Shown here: positions 5,505 to 6,027 of the stretch, one piece after another | Position numbering within the stretch: the stretch's first letter is position 1 | How the letters are laid out: every line of letters starts with the position of its first letter | Assembly: GCA_964563155.1 (NCBI GenBank) | Contig: CAZLVL010000032.1 | Location: 1-6,027, forward strand | Origin: DUPQ01 sp964563155 | Lineage (GTDB): Bacteria > Bacillota > Clostridia > DUPQ01 | DNA: 6,027 bases | Direction of reading: 5' to 3' | The notes under the pieces: model-generated | Told to the model about the DNA's origin: nothing | Databases searched by the model: none | Seen by the model: only the letters and a program-made list of their open reading frames with translations | Position numbers and translations under genes: made by a program

Positions 5505-5558
5505 GATATCTTGAACGTATTATTAGTTTTAAGATTAATAGGAGGCCTAAAAACTAGA

Positions 5559-5879
5559 ATGATTGATATTGAATACAAGCGATTAAAGTCGCTTTTTTCT
5601 TTGGTTGATGAAACTAAGAAAGAATTAGTAGATAATTTAATATACCAAGCAGCATTTATGAAGGTAGAACTTACTAAACTTCAAGGTCAAATGATTAAAT
5701 ATGGTGCAATCCAAATATCAAGTAAAGGTGCTCAAAGACAAACTGAAGCGGCTAAATACTACACTAAACTTGTTAATTCATATGGTACAGTAATAAAGAC
5801 TTTGAACACAATTCTAGGAACACAAGTAAATGATGGAGATGATGCTTTTGATGAATTTCTTAAGAGAGCCAGTGAATGA
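5559..5879 (+). CDS. Phage terminase small subunit (P27-like)
   Basis: This 106-residue protein is the DNA-recognition subunit of the packaging motor. It is nearly all helical, with a central segment (IYQAAFMKVELTKLQGQM, then YGAIQ) followed by helices rich in Lys and Thr and an acidic end (NDGDDAFDEF), as in P27-type small subunits. The frame is open from a TTG at 5511, but GGAGG (5541-5545) lies downstream of that and points to the ATG at 5559 with a rather long 13-base spacing. The gene shares ATGA with the large-subunit start, which fixes its identity by context. No convincing promoter was found just upstream, so it may depend on transcription from further upstream that must pass the bidirectional terminator at 5082-5134. 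Confidence 0.85.
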   Translation: MIDIEYKRLKSLFSLVDETKKELVDNLIYQAAFMKVELTKLQGQMIKYGAIQISSKGAQRQTEAAKYYTKLVNSYGTVIKTLNTILGTQVNDGDDAFDEFLKRASE

Positions 5880-6027
5880 ACTATCTAGTTGAATATTATA
5901 ATGAGATACAAAAAGGTAATATTCTAGTTGGCGAAGAACTCAAAAATCAAATAGATAAGCTAATTGCTGATTTAGATAATCCTAGATACATCTTTGATGA
6001 AAAGCCAGGTAACTTAAGAATTGATTT
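5876..6027 (+). CDS. Phage terminase large subunit, N-terminal fragment (runs off window)
   Basis: Only the first 50 codons are present. MNYLVEYYNEIQKGNILVGE, then a helix with NQIDKLIADLDNP, then RYIFDEKPGNLRI is the typical beginning of large terminase subunits just before their ATPase domain. There, KYIFDE-like residues precede the adenine-binding region. The full protein would be the ATPase and nuclease motor that packages and cuts phage DNA. The Walker motifs lie beyond the window. The start overlaps the small-subunit stop by four bases, and the ribosome site is weak, which suggests coupled translation. Confidence 0.88.
   Translation, partial: MNYLVEYYNEIQKGNILVGEELKNQIDKLIADLDNPRYIFDEKPGNLRID

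Noticed and set aside
5511..5558. Longer terminase small subunit starting at TTG 5511
   Set aside because: The GGAGG ribosome site at 5541 lies inside that extension, and no ribosome site precedes 5511.
2495..5879. Mollicutes code with TGA read as tryptophan
   Set aside because: TGA acts as the stop in two ATGA gene overlaps and tryptophan is encoded by TGG, so the standard bacterial code applies.

Overview
The window is a piece of a tailed-phage or prophage genome from a low-GC, Firmicutes-like host, possibly a relative of the Mollicutes or Erysipelotrichia. The DNA is AT-rich and Shine-Dalgarno sites of the AGGAG type precede most genes. TGA is a true stop, since two ATGA start/stop overlaps use it at 2495-2498 and 5876-5879. 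The species cannot be named from this sequence.

Bases 1-2808 (+ strand) carry accessory and early genes. They are the end of a helix-turn-helix gene resembling a terminase small subunit, a ParB-domain/adenine DNA methyltransferase fusion, a conserved phage protein of unknown role, a likely papain-fold cysteine peptidase, and a small DUF6329-like protein. A clean intrinsic terminator closes this run. Bases 2836-4237 carry a complete S-adenosylmethionine synthetase (metK) overlapping the HNH endonuclease gene that usually sits just upstream of phage terminase genes. The methylase and MetK together suggest that the phage modifies its own DNA and secures its own methyl donor.

Bases 4238-5540 are an insertion-like accessory stretch between the HNH gene and the terminase genes. 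On the + strand it holds a gene with its own extended -10 promoter and a DUF4160-like C-terminal half, then a GC-rich, repeat-bearing patch that may be the packaging (cos-type) site. On the minus strand it holds what appears to be an undescribed type I toxin-antitoxin-like module. One part is a roughly 200-nt structured RNA with its own promoter and intrinsic terminator. The other is a 30-residue hydrophobic peptide gene with a basic tail and its own terminator. The RNA contains 16 consecutive bases perfectly complementary to the peptide's coding sequence.

Bases 5559-6027 (+ strand) start the packaging module: the terminase small subunit and, overlapping by 4 bases, the first 50 codons of the terminase large subunit, which runs off the window.
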